This document shows, piece by piece, positions 38,101 through 50,800 of a DNA stretch of 64,000 nt. The stretch is from Solanum dulcamara (taxonomy: Eukaryota; Streptophyta; Magnoliopsida; Solanales; Solanaceae), in NCBI RefSeq assembly GCF_947179165.1, contig NC_077247.1, positions 17,592,001 through 17,656,000 of the forward strand. Reading direction: 5' to 3'. The position numbers and the translations under genes are program-made. Every line of letters begins with the position of its first letter. Positions within the stretch are counted from its first letter, which is position 1. The notes below the pieces were generated by a model. That model made no database searches, was not told the DNA's origin, and worked only from the letters and a program-made list of their open reading frames with translations.

Positions 38101-39365
38101 TGATGTGAGGCCAAAAATACATATTTTTAGTCATTATTTTTATCACATATAGTGTTTTTATTTTTCCTTTTTGAGAATGAATTTTATGATTTTTTTAATA
38201 ATATGTTTTATTTGTAGGATTAAATTGGCTGATGATGAACAAACTTGAAGCTAAAATAAATTAAAGATGAAAGATTATAGAAGGAAACCAAGAATGTAAC
38301 TTAATGGATTAAATATTATATTATATTATATTTATATATATTCAAATATTTTTGCAAAGTAATGAAACAAAGGAGACGCACCTTGCTGCAATGTTTAATC
38401 CATAGACGATAGCAACAATTGCTGAAGGCTATTCACATGCAGACCCAATTCCTTTGGATTTTGGATTTTCCAATTTATTTTGGACTCAGTTATTTTATTT
38501 AGTTCTTTTCCCTACACTTATAAATATTTCATCAGTTTTATAGAACTTTTGACCTAGGAAGAGCTAGGAGCTGCCATGGAGGCTGGAGAATTTTTGTTTA
38601 ATCTTTTCTTCTCCTTTAATATTTATTTTTACATCTTTTCTTTGATTGATTTGTTGTATTGCTCCATGTCTATGTGGAGTTAAACTTCTCGTTCTAGGAT
38701 TATGGTAGCTAATTAAATGATTGCTTAGTTAATCTTGATTTGGCATATTTGGTTATCATATTAGTTGTTCTTATATTCTTGTGCTCACTATTTTGATGTT
38801 TGACCGCCATTGAAATAAATCTATTGTCTATTTTTGAACTCAAGAGGGAATAGAGGGATAAAACGTGGAATATAAGGAGCATGATCCTTCTTTGTTCAAA
38901 ATGTATATTGATTAATATTTAGGATAGATATATACCTAGTTTACCATGCTTGGTTCAGTTATGGAAGATAGTGTAATCCTCCATAATTGGTTAAATCTAT
39001 CCCTGCTCAATGGTGTAGTTAGGTTTCCAATTGTGGTAGAAGGTTAGAGGTCTAGAGATCATGACCATATTATAACCCCATGAATCAACCACTAGATAAT
39101 TAAATAAGTTGATAAAAGTGATACTAAACACGATTATAAGTTAAACCATAATCCTAGATTGATTCATACATTGATTATGTAAAAATCTGTTATTTTCTCG
39201 GTCAATTATTCACTAGTTCTTTTATTTTTATTTTTAGTTTAATTATTTTAACTCATCTTTAAAATCAATGCTTGAATAACTAATTAGAATTAATATAATT
39301 TAGTAAATAGTTAATTGACAAGTCCCTATGGGTTCGACATCCGGCTCCTAAAAAGAGCCACTTTA

Positions 39366-42300
39366 TGTAATGACCCTCAAGGTCATTTTTAGAATTTTTG
39401 TAAAATGATCATTTTACCCCTCTCTTTAGTTGCTCCAAGTCATTTCTGATTGGTACCGGGTGTTGATTTTTAGAAAATCCTGTGAAAAGTTAAGTCTTTA
39501 GAAATTTTGAGTTTTCATAAGTTTTAAGTATTAAAAAGTGGTATTTGGGGTCAATCGGAGCTACAAGTCTCGAAAAGGAATTCCATCGATTCCAGAAGCT
39601 TCGAAATGTCGATATTGTCTTAAGAGACTTTACGAAATTAGTTTTGGAGTTGTAACGAAGATCTGAGGCTTTGAGTTGAGAATTTGAGGAATTTTAAGTC
39701 AAGGTTTGACTTTAGTCAACCTTTGGAGTTTCGTTGGTCGAAATAGAATTCCGAGGACTCCGTTGGGTTTGAGATATTTTTTCTGGTCTAGAAGAAATGT
39801 TGGTTTAATTTTTAGAGGTCCCGAGCCCATTTTGATATTTTAAAGGCCTAAGTTAGTTTAGTTGCTTTCAAGTTCTGGGTCAAGGAGCCTTGAATTCGAA
39901 TTCTGATGGTTCCATCAGCTCCAAAATGGACAAATTAGGCTGGTAGCATTGTTGGCATGACTATTGAAGCAATCGATACGAGTTTGGGGACATTTGGTTC
40001 TTTTGAGTTTGAAAGTTAGCCTATGGTTGACTTTGGTCAATATTCCTAAAAAATGCACTCGGATGAAAATTCTGATAGCACGGTTAGTTTTGGAATATCG
40101 ATTTTTGTCTAGAACGACCCTTCGTTTGCTTTTCGAATCTTCCGGTCTAATCTCGAGGCCCGTTGTGGAATGTGGCTTAAAATGACACTTGGATATGAGA
40201 CCCACTTTTTATTAAAATGATCTCGTATGGAATTCTTAATGCGCTATTGAGTCCGGAACATCGAATTTAGTGGGGTAGCATATCTGGTTTATTTTTATCA
40301 GATTTTGAGAGAATCCCGAGCACCCATCGGAGATTTTGGATTTTTCCAAAATCTGCAGCAGCAGCACAGCAGCAAAGCCCTTTTTTGGGTTTGGTCTAAA
40401 CTTTAAAACCCCATAGCTTGAGTTATATAGATCTAAATTGGGTGATTCAAAGATTAAACTTGTCAGAGTTTTCATTGAGAACGCATTGGATAGCTTGAAA
40501 ACTGATTTGGAGCATTTGATTCAGGTAAAAAGCTTGATTTTATTTGCAGTAGTGTCCATTTTCAGAATGATTTTTTGAAGAAATTTGAGAAGTTATTTCT
40601 TGGCCTATATAAACCCAGTTTTGGTGATTCAAGGGTCTAAATTCAAGAGAATTTTATGAAGAATCTTGTGGTAAGCTCAGAAATGCGAGGGGAGGCTTTG
40701 TTTGAGGTAAAAATGCATATTTAGTTACTGATTTAGTCTTTTTCGGAATGAAATTTTGTTGAATTTTGAAAAAGTGTATCTTGGTCAATATAACTCCGTT
40801 TTAAGTAATTCTTGATGCTAGATTATGGGATTTTTTGCAAGGAATGTCATGGTATAATTTTTTTTGATTAAAAGATTTTTGTTTTTGAGAAATCGACGTG
40901 TAAATAGACTTCCTTGTTTGTTTTCTTAGTTTAAAAATGTAGGAATTGATTGTTTGATCGGATTGCATTATTTTTACACCCCAAATTGTATTATAAATCT
41001 AAATTGTGAGCTTGGGGTGATGCTTGGAACCTATTTTGGGGGTTAAATCTAGAATTTGATATGCAGGTCCCACAATTCCTATTTTAGACCCAAAATTGGT
41101 CCGTCTCCAAAAATTATGAAATTAGTGTCTAAATGACCGTATCGACATCGTGGTTTTGTTTTTATAGCGTGAAAGCATTCCAAGGCCATTCGAAAGGGAA
41201 AAGCCCCAACATAATAATTTAAAACTCGCGTGTTTAGCCTACTACCTTTCTTTAGATTGAGATGAAATCTGTGAAAGCATGTTGAAATAGTTGAAATTTT
41301 GGTTGGTTAGTTTAATTGTATATCTCAGGTGTTCGAATTCATGCTTTAGACTTGTTATCGAATTTTTGGGTATTTATAAGCATATGTGTCTTGTCGTTAT
41401 TTGTTAGTATTATAAGGAGGTTTGAATGAGCATGTTGTTGATACTGTTGAGTATGTTTACCATAGTATAGGATGTAAACTTGATTTAGATGCTTCGGCCT
41501 CGCTTTGATGGACTTAGATCCTTGTAGAATGGTGTAGTGGGCTAGTGCCTGGTAGTTTGCCCTTAGCTAGGCATCGCTCTTAAATATACCCTCATCCATA
41601 AATCAGTATAATCGTGACTTTCGTGATGTGTCAGCAATAATAGATTTTGTGACCATTGACTTTGGCTCCGATTCAAGTTTTGGTGGTATATCAGTTGACC
41701 CATTGGAGAAAGATTTTCGGTACTGTTGTTGTTTAGTTGGAAAGGATATATTCGGAACCATGGGATAAATTATCTGTGAGCATCCGGGTACCCAGTCCCG
41801 GCCTCCATTCTGAATTATTGGGGAGCATCCGGGTACCCAGCCTCGGCCTCTACCGGCTTTCTAGTATGATGAGCATCCGGGTACCCAGTCTTGGCCTAGA
41901 TCATATCGATGTGTTACGGCGAGCATCCATGTACCAGTCCAGGCCTCGACTACACTTATGTATTATGGCGAGCATCCAGATACTAGTCCCAATCTTGGAT
42001 ATGTTGGACATTCGGGTGAGCATATGGGTCCCAATCTTGGCCTCGACCCCTAAGGCACCCCTTATTCGTTGACTTTTGGAGATTTTGGGTTTGGAAATAT
42101 TGCAGTTATTCGGTTCCTGACATCGCAGATTCTTGTTTTCCAGCCTTGGTAGTTGTAGCTATTCTGTGTACTCGGCGAGCTTGTGGGCGTTCATCTGGAT
42201 TTTTATTTAACTTGCACACGAATATCCCAACTAATCTTATGAGGGTCCAGTTGGGTATAATTTGATGTAGTTCTCATAGGTAGTACACTTTTTCCTTATG

Positions 42301-42865
42301 ATGCTTATGTTGACTCTTATTTAGGTTTATTCCTCTTTATCATATTGTTTTTACCTTTTCTGTTCAGTCGGCCTATGATGCCTACTGGGTACCTGTTGTC
42401 TTGGTACTCATACTACACTCTGCATCTACTTTCGTGATGCAGGACCGAGCACCAGCTACCGCCATGGATAAATCTAGCCTGTTGTAGTTAGCTTTGGATA
42501 CTAGGGTGAGCACTTGGCATTTTTGGATCATTTCAATCTCCTTCAGTATGGATGACCCATCTTTTTTCTTTTGAGACTAGCCAGTTGTTGTATATACTTT
42601 CGATCTACTTTCGGGACATGTACGTATCTTTTATATTGTAGCAACTCTGTACTTGTGACTTCCAGATTTTGGGAGGGATCTTTAGTTGTTTATATCATGT
42701 TTTGGTTTACTTCCGCTTATCCTTTCTGCCTATCTTTATAATTCACCACTCTTGTTTAGTTTCTGCTCTCAAACCCATTACTTGGAGTTCCGGATTGACA
42801 GGTTGGCTTACCTACTGGTGGGTTATAGTAGGTGCCATCATGACCTAAGGAAATGGGTCGTGACA
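39366..42865 (+). mobile_element. Solo LTR (3500 bp) in the 5' LTR of element C
   Basis: A perfect 5-bp duplication CTTTA flanks it (39361-39365 and 42866-42870). It starts TGTAATGACC and ends GGGTCGTGACA. Both ends match the F3 LTR (44771-47839) in opposite orientation, so it is the same broad family. There is no internal coding region. Frames at 39915-40475 and 41737-42072 lack protein features; the latter comes from a tandem repeat. Confidence 0.93.
41778..42050 (+). repeat. Six-copy ~48-bp tandem repeat within the solo LTR
   Basis: Units beginning GAGCATCCGGGTACCCAG (or decayed forms) start at 41778, 41823, 41871, 41921, 41970 and 42018, so the period is 45-50 bp. Copies decay from left to right. 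A single trace of the unit is visible near 45710-45760 in the related F3 LTR, on the other strand. Confidence 0.9.
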
Positions 42866-42921
42866 CTTTATTACTTGCTCGACTGTGTACACATCGAGTA
42901 CGTTTAGACGCAACATATTTT

Positions 42922-42938
42922 TGGTGCCGTTGTCGGGG
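42922..42938 (+). other. tRNA-Asp type primer binding site, element C
   Basis: TGGTGCCGTTGTCGGGG matches the complement of the plant tRNA-Asp 3' end (TGGCGCCGTTGCCGGGG) at 15 of 17 positions. This differs from the iMet sites of all the other elements here. Confidence 0.8.
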
Positions 42939-44770
42939 ACTTCAAAATTAATTATCTTTCTAGGTTATACTTATTCTTTTTATTTATTTAAGTTTCTTTT
43001 TTGTTTGTATATATTTCATTTTTTGTATAAATAATTTTTGTGTGATATTTTACTATTCTTCTTGAAATGACATCTAAATGATGAGGTGGTCAATGCAAAG
43101 ATTATTTTAATGTCATAACCTTTTATCAAACCCTAAATGTGATGACTCTTATAATGTTTGTGCTTTTGATAGTATGGATCCTTGCAGGAAATTATCATAG
43201 AAGCATGCGGGTTGTTTTGGGAAAATTAAGGTTGTGATAATACTTCGTTAACGAAAGAGATGAGTTAATTCAAGATTTTGGAAAGTTTAGTTTCAATATT
43301 CACAACTTAAAAGATGAATTGTATGAGGGCAAAAAAGTACTTGTAAGTCAACTTGAGAAGCTAAAATTAGATGGCCATCTACATATTGTTATTGATTTTT
43401 CACTGATAAAAAGAGTATGTATGAGGATGTAATTAGTAATATAATTCACGAGTTAGGACATAGTGGACCTCATTCCTATCATTTTCTACATTGTGCTTAA
43501 ATAGAGAGATATTGATTGAGGTATTCGAGTCTATGAAAGAGTGTAAGAAGGAGGAACAATATGCTTATATTCTTAAATTTGTTACTTTAAAATTAGAGAA
43601 TTACATTCCTCATTTAAGAGACAAGAAGTGCAAGATGCGACATCTGTTGCTTGGTTCCTTAATCTTTAGGCCATTGCCCCTTGAGCGGAGTAGAAAAATT
43701 GATGCAAAATTAGGGGTGCAATTCATAAGTTCAAAATAGAAAGAAAAGTGGTGAAATTATTTATGTCGTGCCGCGACGTTAAATCAACTGCTTATTGGGA
43801 GGCAACCCAATTAGTAGTGTAGCCTCTTTTTTTTAATGTCACTTTTTGTATTGTTTTGTTTTTGTAGGAGAAATCTCAGTACCCAAAATTTGAATCAAAG
43901 GAGCATGTTTGAGATTAAGTGTGGGGTGCGTACGAACCTTGATAAATATTAAGAAAACGTGCTACTAGCTAGGCTTAGAGTCCTTAGAGAGTGTTTCTTA
44001 ACCCTTGATTTAAATTCTAATTGATGCTTTTGGGTTATAAAATATTTTGGGATAATATATCATTTAGGGTGGAGTGTGCATTAGGTTTGTTTAATGTTAG
44101 TGAAAATAATTTTAAAATTAATTTTTTTATTAAAAAATATCTGACAGAGAAGTCCGCGACCAGTCGGTGTCACGGACCTGGAGCAAATTGTTTTCCTTTT
44201 CAATGCAATTAGCTCATTGTCTTTTTAGTGTTTTTAAATGAAATATATTTATAAAATAATGAAAATTCTTAAAAGTACTATTTTTTTAGTTTTTGTTTTA
44301 TTTTAAACTTTTTATCTTTAGTAGAAGCATACTTGCCCACCCCTTGTTTTTTTCTGATTCTTTTCCAAGTGGCGTCCCTTTGGACTGAGTATCTTTTTTT
44401 TTTACTTTTAGGAGTAGATTTTCTTTTTTATTTTATTTTTTTAGAGAAGAAAAGACTTTGTGTCTTATTTGATGTTTGCTACTTAGGCCTAATTTTGAGT
44501 AGTACTTTCCTACGAATAGTTGATTGCTAATGAAATTACAGAATATTTGACACCTAGGCTCAAAGTTGTGACTCTGTATATAGCTTATATCATTTTGTAG
44601 TTTGTTGTGACCTTTTCTATCTCAGAAGTAGAAATGATCCATCTTGATTGAGACGTGGGCCATGTGTGGTGAGAATTTACATATATTTCATATTTTGCAT
44701 GTTAGTCTAGAATATACCATGCATGTTATTGAAGTAAAATAAAAGTGTTGCTCTATTTAGAAGATGATAA
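42939..44770 (+). other. Internal region of element C, left part
   Basis: No polymerase domains are found. Short frames such as 43491-43739 (82 aa) have no recognised features. The region contains the paired hairpins at 43765-43811 and continues at 55497 after the F3 insertion. Confidence 0.55.
43765..43811 (+). other. Two adjacent hairpins in element C
   Basis: GTCG-tgccg-CGAC (43765-43777) is followed by ATTGGG-aggcaa-CCCAAT (43794-43811). The block resembles a non-coding motif that I recall from Athila-like plant elements near the 3' end of the body. Its function is unknown. Confidence 0.6.
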
Positions 44771-47700
44771 TGTCACGATCCAATTTCTCAAGACATGATG
44801 GAACCTGCTATAACCCAATAGTAGGTAAGCCAAGATGTAATCCAGAACAACTAGTAATAGGTTTAAGGGTAGAAACTAAATAAGAATAAGCAATTCTAAC
44901 ATAAATAGCATAAATAATGAGAAGACAGACCAAAATGAATATATACAACTGATCCCTCCTAGATCCTCGAAGTCACTAGTATAGAGATAGCTAAACAAAA
45001 GAGGACAAGTACCAAAAATTGATCACTAGAACAAGACCTGCTCAAAAAGCAAAAGACTAGTCTATATATAGATAAGGAGGCCAGAATAGTACCAAACGCT
45101 AAGTGCTCACCTGTGTCTTTAAATCAGACCACTCAAAGCTTGATTTAATTCTTGGAAACTAGTGCTCGAACCTGCATCGCAAAAACAGATGCAGAGTGTA
45201 GTATGAGTACCAAAACAACAAGTACCCAGTAGGCATCAAAGACGAATGAGATTGAAAAATAAAGGCAATATGAAAAGAGGGAATAGAAATAACAGAGGTC
45301 TAGAGCGGAAGTCTAAAGTAAAGAAATGAACTGGAATGCACACGAGTGTAGAAATAACTAACTAAAGTAATCTACAACTAAACTAAACCTAACTGGACCC
45401 CCATAAGCCCAAAAGGTACACTCGTGTGTAAGTTGAAATAAAAACTCAAACAGACCCCCATAAGCCTGATGAGTACACGAAATAACTATAACTATCGAGA
45501 TCTAAAACTAAGAACCAAAAGCCAGATAATATAGAATCAGAGGCTCAACCTAATTCAGTAAAATCCGATAATACGGGTGATGGACCTCTCTAAATGAAGG
45601 CTCTCTAGAAGTGCCAAAAAACTGATCATGTGTAAAGTAGTTGAGGCCGTATCTCTCACCAGATGCTCTCTATGAGAATTCGAATGATCGATGTAAGACC
45701 TCCATAACTGGATGGTCGTCAAAGATACCAATATGGTCGAGGCCGGAGCTTGAATCTGGATGCCCGATAAGGTGACAAATATAGGTACTACAAGTACTCC
45801 TAGAAATCAATAGATACCAAACTCCGTGGATCACCGTCCACATTTTCTCATTCCATGAAACCATTGGAACTGAAACCCAAAGCAACCTTGAATCGTAGAA
45901 CGAAACCCTGTGTCGCTGTTGAAACCCACGAAACTCTGTGGATCGCCATCCACACTTTCTCAATCCATGAAACCATTGGAACTAAAACCCAAAGCAACCT
46001 TGAATCGTAGAACAAAATCCTGTGTCGCTGTTAAAACTCATGAAGATGTAGAATTGGGAAAGTGGAGTAAGAAGGTTATCGGGGCAAGCGTATCGCCTAG
46101 CCAAGGACCAAACTATCATACTGAAGTTTGTTACACCAGTCTACAAGGATCTAAGCTAGTAGAAACAACGTTGGAGAAAATTAAGGCCTATCGGGTCCGA
46201 ATCATACATCTCTAAGGCAAGCACTAGTAACACATACACTAAGGCCAAACATTCTTCGAATAGACAATAAACCAAGTATAAAAATGAACCATAAGGCATG
46301 GATGATAAATAAGGCAAGTAGTATGCTCACAAGTACCTGATAATACCTAGAAAGGCCTAAAACATGATTTCTAGATGTCTAAGCATGATTCAGTACTACC
46401 CAATCCCAAATTCCAACTAATTAACAACATTTATATTCTCAAGCTTAATCTAAATAAGAAAAAGCCGTAGCCTACCTATAGGTCGATCATGCATGCTACA
46501 AAATCACGGAACTAGAGCTTTCGCTTTCCTAACTACCTCTGAACACTGCCATGCTATCAAAAATAGGTACACATCATTAATATGATCTTTTTGACATTAA
46601 AATCATCAAATTCAGAAATGAAACAATTCTGAAGTCAAAAACGTGAATATGGGACCCACCCTAGTAATCTTAGAATTAACTTCGTAAAAAGGTCCTAAAC
46701 AGTACCCCGAACTTGTGTTCCAAATATGGAACACAATTCAGGGATCAAATCATCCTAAACAACAACATGCAATAATTTCAAAAATTAAGCTTAAGAATAC
46801 ATCAATAGCAGCATCTACAACATGTTTTTACCTAGAAATATGAGTCCCCAACACTTTCCAAGCACTTTTATATGTTCTCCTGCGAATTCCCCACAATCTA
46901 GGATTTGAATCACAAAATTTGGCAAAGAAGCGAGAGAGATATAGTTGTTCTAAGTTTGGGAAATATGCTTGATCGCGTTTGATCTCTTATATATGAGACC
47001 AGACGTAAATGCTCTTCGCAATCGCGGGCTACTGAAAATCTCCTCTTCATGATCGCAGAGGATAATTCATGATCGCGAAGGACTTTAGGCTTAAGTATCG
47101 CGAACATAACCCATTGGGATCGCGAATGGGAAGGCCAAGGAGGGCCTACACCAGCATTAGTTGCAACAGCTGATTTTGCTAAGTTCAAATCCCTGATGAG
47201 GAGCTCAAGATTCATTCAAGATCGCGTGCGCACAAATGAAATATGCCACCCCACCAAATTCAACATTTTATATTCTATGGTGCATTCTAAATTCCCATAT
47301 GAGGTCATTTTATCGTAAAGTGGGTTTCATACCCTAGTGCTATTTTTAGCCAAATTCCACAACGGGTCTCAAGATTAGACCGGAAGCCTTGGAAAGAGAC
47401 AAATGGTCATTCTAGACCAAACTCGGCATGCTAGAACTAACTGCATTGGTGGAATTTTCATCCGAACATGTTTTCTAAGAATGTTGGTCAAAGTCAACCT
47501 TAGATCAAATTTCAAAGGCTAAAGCATCAAATGACCTCAACTCGCACCGATTGCCTCAATAGTTGTACTGTCCATGTTACTAACCTAATTTGACCATTTT
47601 GGAGCTAGTGGAATAGTCATAATTCCATTATGTGTTTATTTACCTGAAGTTACGACCAAAATAAACTTTTCTAGTTAAAAAAGCTCTAAAACAATGAAAT

Positions 47701-47839
47701 GGGCCTAAAACCCCAATGGATGACCAGGAGACTGAATAGTTAGTGAAAGGAAGTCATAAATGACTTGGGGTCGCTATATGAATGCTCTAAATGATGAGAA
47801 CGATTCATTAAGGCTAAAATGACCTGGATGATCATTACA
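44771..47839 (-). repeat. 3' LTR of element F3 (3069 bp)
   Basis: On the minus strand it starts TGTAATGATC (at 47839) and ends in GTGACA (at 44771). Its ends match the solo LTR at 39366-42865. U3, at about 46990-47225, contains repeated atcgcg words (gatcgcgaa, tatcgcgaac, gatcgcga). A 112-bp tandem duplication lies at 45819-46042. Confidence 0.85.
45819..46042 (+). repeat. 112-bp tandem duplication within the F3 LTR
   Basis: Two copies (45819-45930 and 45931-46042), both containing tccatgaaaccattggaact and aaccttgaatcgtagaac, differ at about a dozen positions. The second copy runs into an open frame of 101 codons (45910-46215) with no recognised domain. Confidence 0.85.
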
Positions 47840-47869
47840 ATATCCACTACTAAAAAGAACTTTTGTCCA

Positions 47870-50800
47870 TAAATATAAGAGTTAAAAAGTATCTGAAGGC
47901 TCAAATAAGCTGGGGAATTGCTCCCATATCTTCTTATCGGTCTCCCAGGTAGCCTCCTTACTGGACGGTGCCTCCAATGGACCTTAACAAAAGGAATGGC
48001 TCTCGATCGCAGCTGCCTGACATCTCAAGCTAGAATGATCACTATTTCCTCCACAAAGGTCAGATGGTCATCCAACTCAACTGAATCATACTGAAGCACA
48101 TGAAACTCATCTGGAACATACTAGAGCAACATCGAAACATGAAAGACTAGGTGGATAGATTATAGTGCTGGAGGCAAAGTTAACTAATAGGCAACCTCAC
48201 CAACCGTCCTTAATATCTCAAAAGTCCCTATATACCTAGGGTTGTGCTTTCCCCCTCTCCCAATATGATCACGCCCTTTATAGGAGATACTCAAAGTAAT
48301 ACCCAGTCACCAATTTCAAACCTCAATGGTCGATGTCTATGATCTGCATAACTCTGATGTCTACTCTGAGCTGTCCTAAGCCTATCCTGAATCACCCTTA
48401 CCTGATCCAAGGCCTGCTGAAGTAAGTCTGTACTACGCGGCCTAGGCTCCATTGACTCAAACCAACCAACTAAAAAGAGACAATGCCTACCATATAAGGC
48501 ATCGAATGGGGATATCTGAATGCTAGAGTGTTAGCTATTATTGTATGCAAACTCTGCCAAAAGAGAGAACTGGTCATCAGTCTGCCGGTGAAATGTTGTG
48601 TTAAGGTGAACACGGATGCCCAACTCCTCCTAAAAAGCCCTTCAAAAGCTAAAAGTGAACTGTGAGGTTCTATGATGATAGATACAAGCACAAAATGAAG
48701 ATGGAGCACCTCCCGAATGTAGATACGAGCTAACCTCTTAACGCCGAAGGAAGTATGAATGGGAATGAGGTATGCTGACTTAGTTAATCGATCCACGATG
48801 ACCCAGATGGTGTCAACCCCTCTAGAAGTCCAAGGAAATCCCACAATGAAGTCTATGGTGATATGCTCCCACTTCCACTTCAAAATGTGTAATCTCTGAA
48901 ACTCACCATTAGTCCTCATATGCCTGGCCTTTAACTGCTGGCAACATAAAAATGAGACACAAAGTCCAAAATATCTCTTCTTATACCACTCTACCTGTAG
49001 TGCTGCCTCAAATCATGATATATCTTAGCTGTGCCTAGATAGATAGAATATCTAGAATTATGGGGCTCGATAATGATAGGTTAAATCAAACCCCCAACTC
49101 TCAGAACACATAATATGCCATTGAATCTAAAAACCCCATCTAAATCTAAAGTAGCCTTACCAGCATCACCGGCTAATACCTTATCTCTGAGTGCCACCAA
49201 AGACTTATCCTCAAACTGATAACCTTGGATTTGATCTAACAAAGATGACTAAAACCCCACATGGGCTAGTACCCATCTGAAATCTGAGATATCAAGTCTA
49301 ATCTTCTGGTTAGCTAAGGACTGGATGTACAAAGGCAACGGTGGCCCCAACAAAGAAAGGAAGGCTAGACTACCCATACTCATCGCTTTCCGACTAAAGG
49401 AATCTATTACTACATTTGCCTTGCCCGAATAGTAGATAATAGAGAGGTCGAAGTCCTTCAAGACCTCAATCCACCGATGCTTCTTAAAATTAGGGTCCCT
49501 CTAGTTTATAATGTATTGAAGGCTCATGTTATTAGTGTAGATCTCACAACGAATTCCATATAGGTAGTGCCTCTAGATCTTAAGTGCATAAACTACTGCT
49601 GCCAACTCTAAGTCATGGGTGGGGTAGTTGCTTTCATAAAGCTTATGCTGCCTCGATGCATAAGTAATAAATGGCTTTGGTACATCAATACACAACCCAA
49701 ACTAATGCCGAATGTGTCAAAATATATTGTGAAGCCCTCGCTCTCAACTAGGAGAGTCAAAATAAGAACCATGGTAAGTAGCTCCTTGAGCCTCTAATAG
49801 CTCATCTCATACTCCTCCGACCACACAAAAGGAATATCCTGATGGGTCAATCGAGTCAACGGGGCTGCAATAGTAAAAAAACCCCTCAATAAAGCATCTC
49901 TAGTAAGTTGCTAATATGACAAAGCTATGAACCTCAGTAATAGAAGTAGGCTTCTACCAATCTCGAATAGCCTTAATCTTTGCTGTATCAACCATAATAC
50001 CCTTCTTAGATACCATGTACCCCAAAAATGCTATAGACTCAAGCCAAAACTCGCACTTGGAGAACTTTGTATAAATCCATTGATCTTCCAAAGTCTGGAG
50101 CCCTTTCCTTAAAAGATGCTCATGCTCACTCTAGCTCTGTGAGTATACCAATATGTCATTAATGAAGACAATGGAAAAATAATCAAGTTATGTCCTGAAC
50201 TCTCGAGACATCAATTCCATGAAGGCAGCAGGGGCATTAGTCAACCAAAAAAGGTCACAAAGAACTCATAGTGGCCATAATGAGTCCTAAATATGGTCTT
50301 AGGGATATTCGTTTCCCTAATCCTTAGCGGATGGTAATGAAATCTCACGTCTATCTTAGAAAACACTGCGACACGCTAAGCTGATCAAACAGGTCATTAA
50401 TGTGAGGCATAGGGTAATGGTTCTTCACTATTACCTTATTCAACTTCCTATAGTTAATGCACATACTCATAGTCCCATCCTTTTTCTTCACAAACAGAAC
50501 AGGAGCATCCCATAGAGATACACTCAAACGGATAAACCCCTTACCTAGAAGGTCCTCAGGCTGGACAATGAGCTCTTTGAGCTCTACAGGTGCCATCCAA
50601 TAAGGTAGAATAGAAATAGGCCGGGTGCCCCGCTCCAAGTCTATGGCAATATCAATATAACATTCTAGGGAAGGACAAGTAGGTCTGTAGGGATTACATC
50701 CACAAGAACTAATTCAACTAAAGGGCTATCTTTATTAACATCACTCACATAGGCCAAGTAATTTAGATATCTCAAAGAAACCAATTATCGAGCCCACATA

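Larger units (their letters stand above)
38101..42915 (+). repeat. 5' LTR of element C (with solo LTR inserted)
   Basis: Starts TGATGTGAGGCC and ends acgcaaca, shortly before the primer site. The first about 200 bp match 56308-56511 (ccaaaaatacata, then ttatttgtaggattaaattgg). The host sequence is continuous across the solo LTR after removing one CTTTA. Confidence 0.75.

Noticed and set aside
41778..42050. Regular repeats resembling a CRISPR array
   Set aside because: Plant nuclear DNA inside an LTR; the gaps between cores are themselves similar and the copies decay, so this is a simple tandem repeat.
41737..42072. 111-codon frame with repeated SIRVPSPGL-like units
   Set aside because: Translation of the 48-bp tandem repeat in a solo LTR; decayed copies change the peptide freely.
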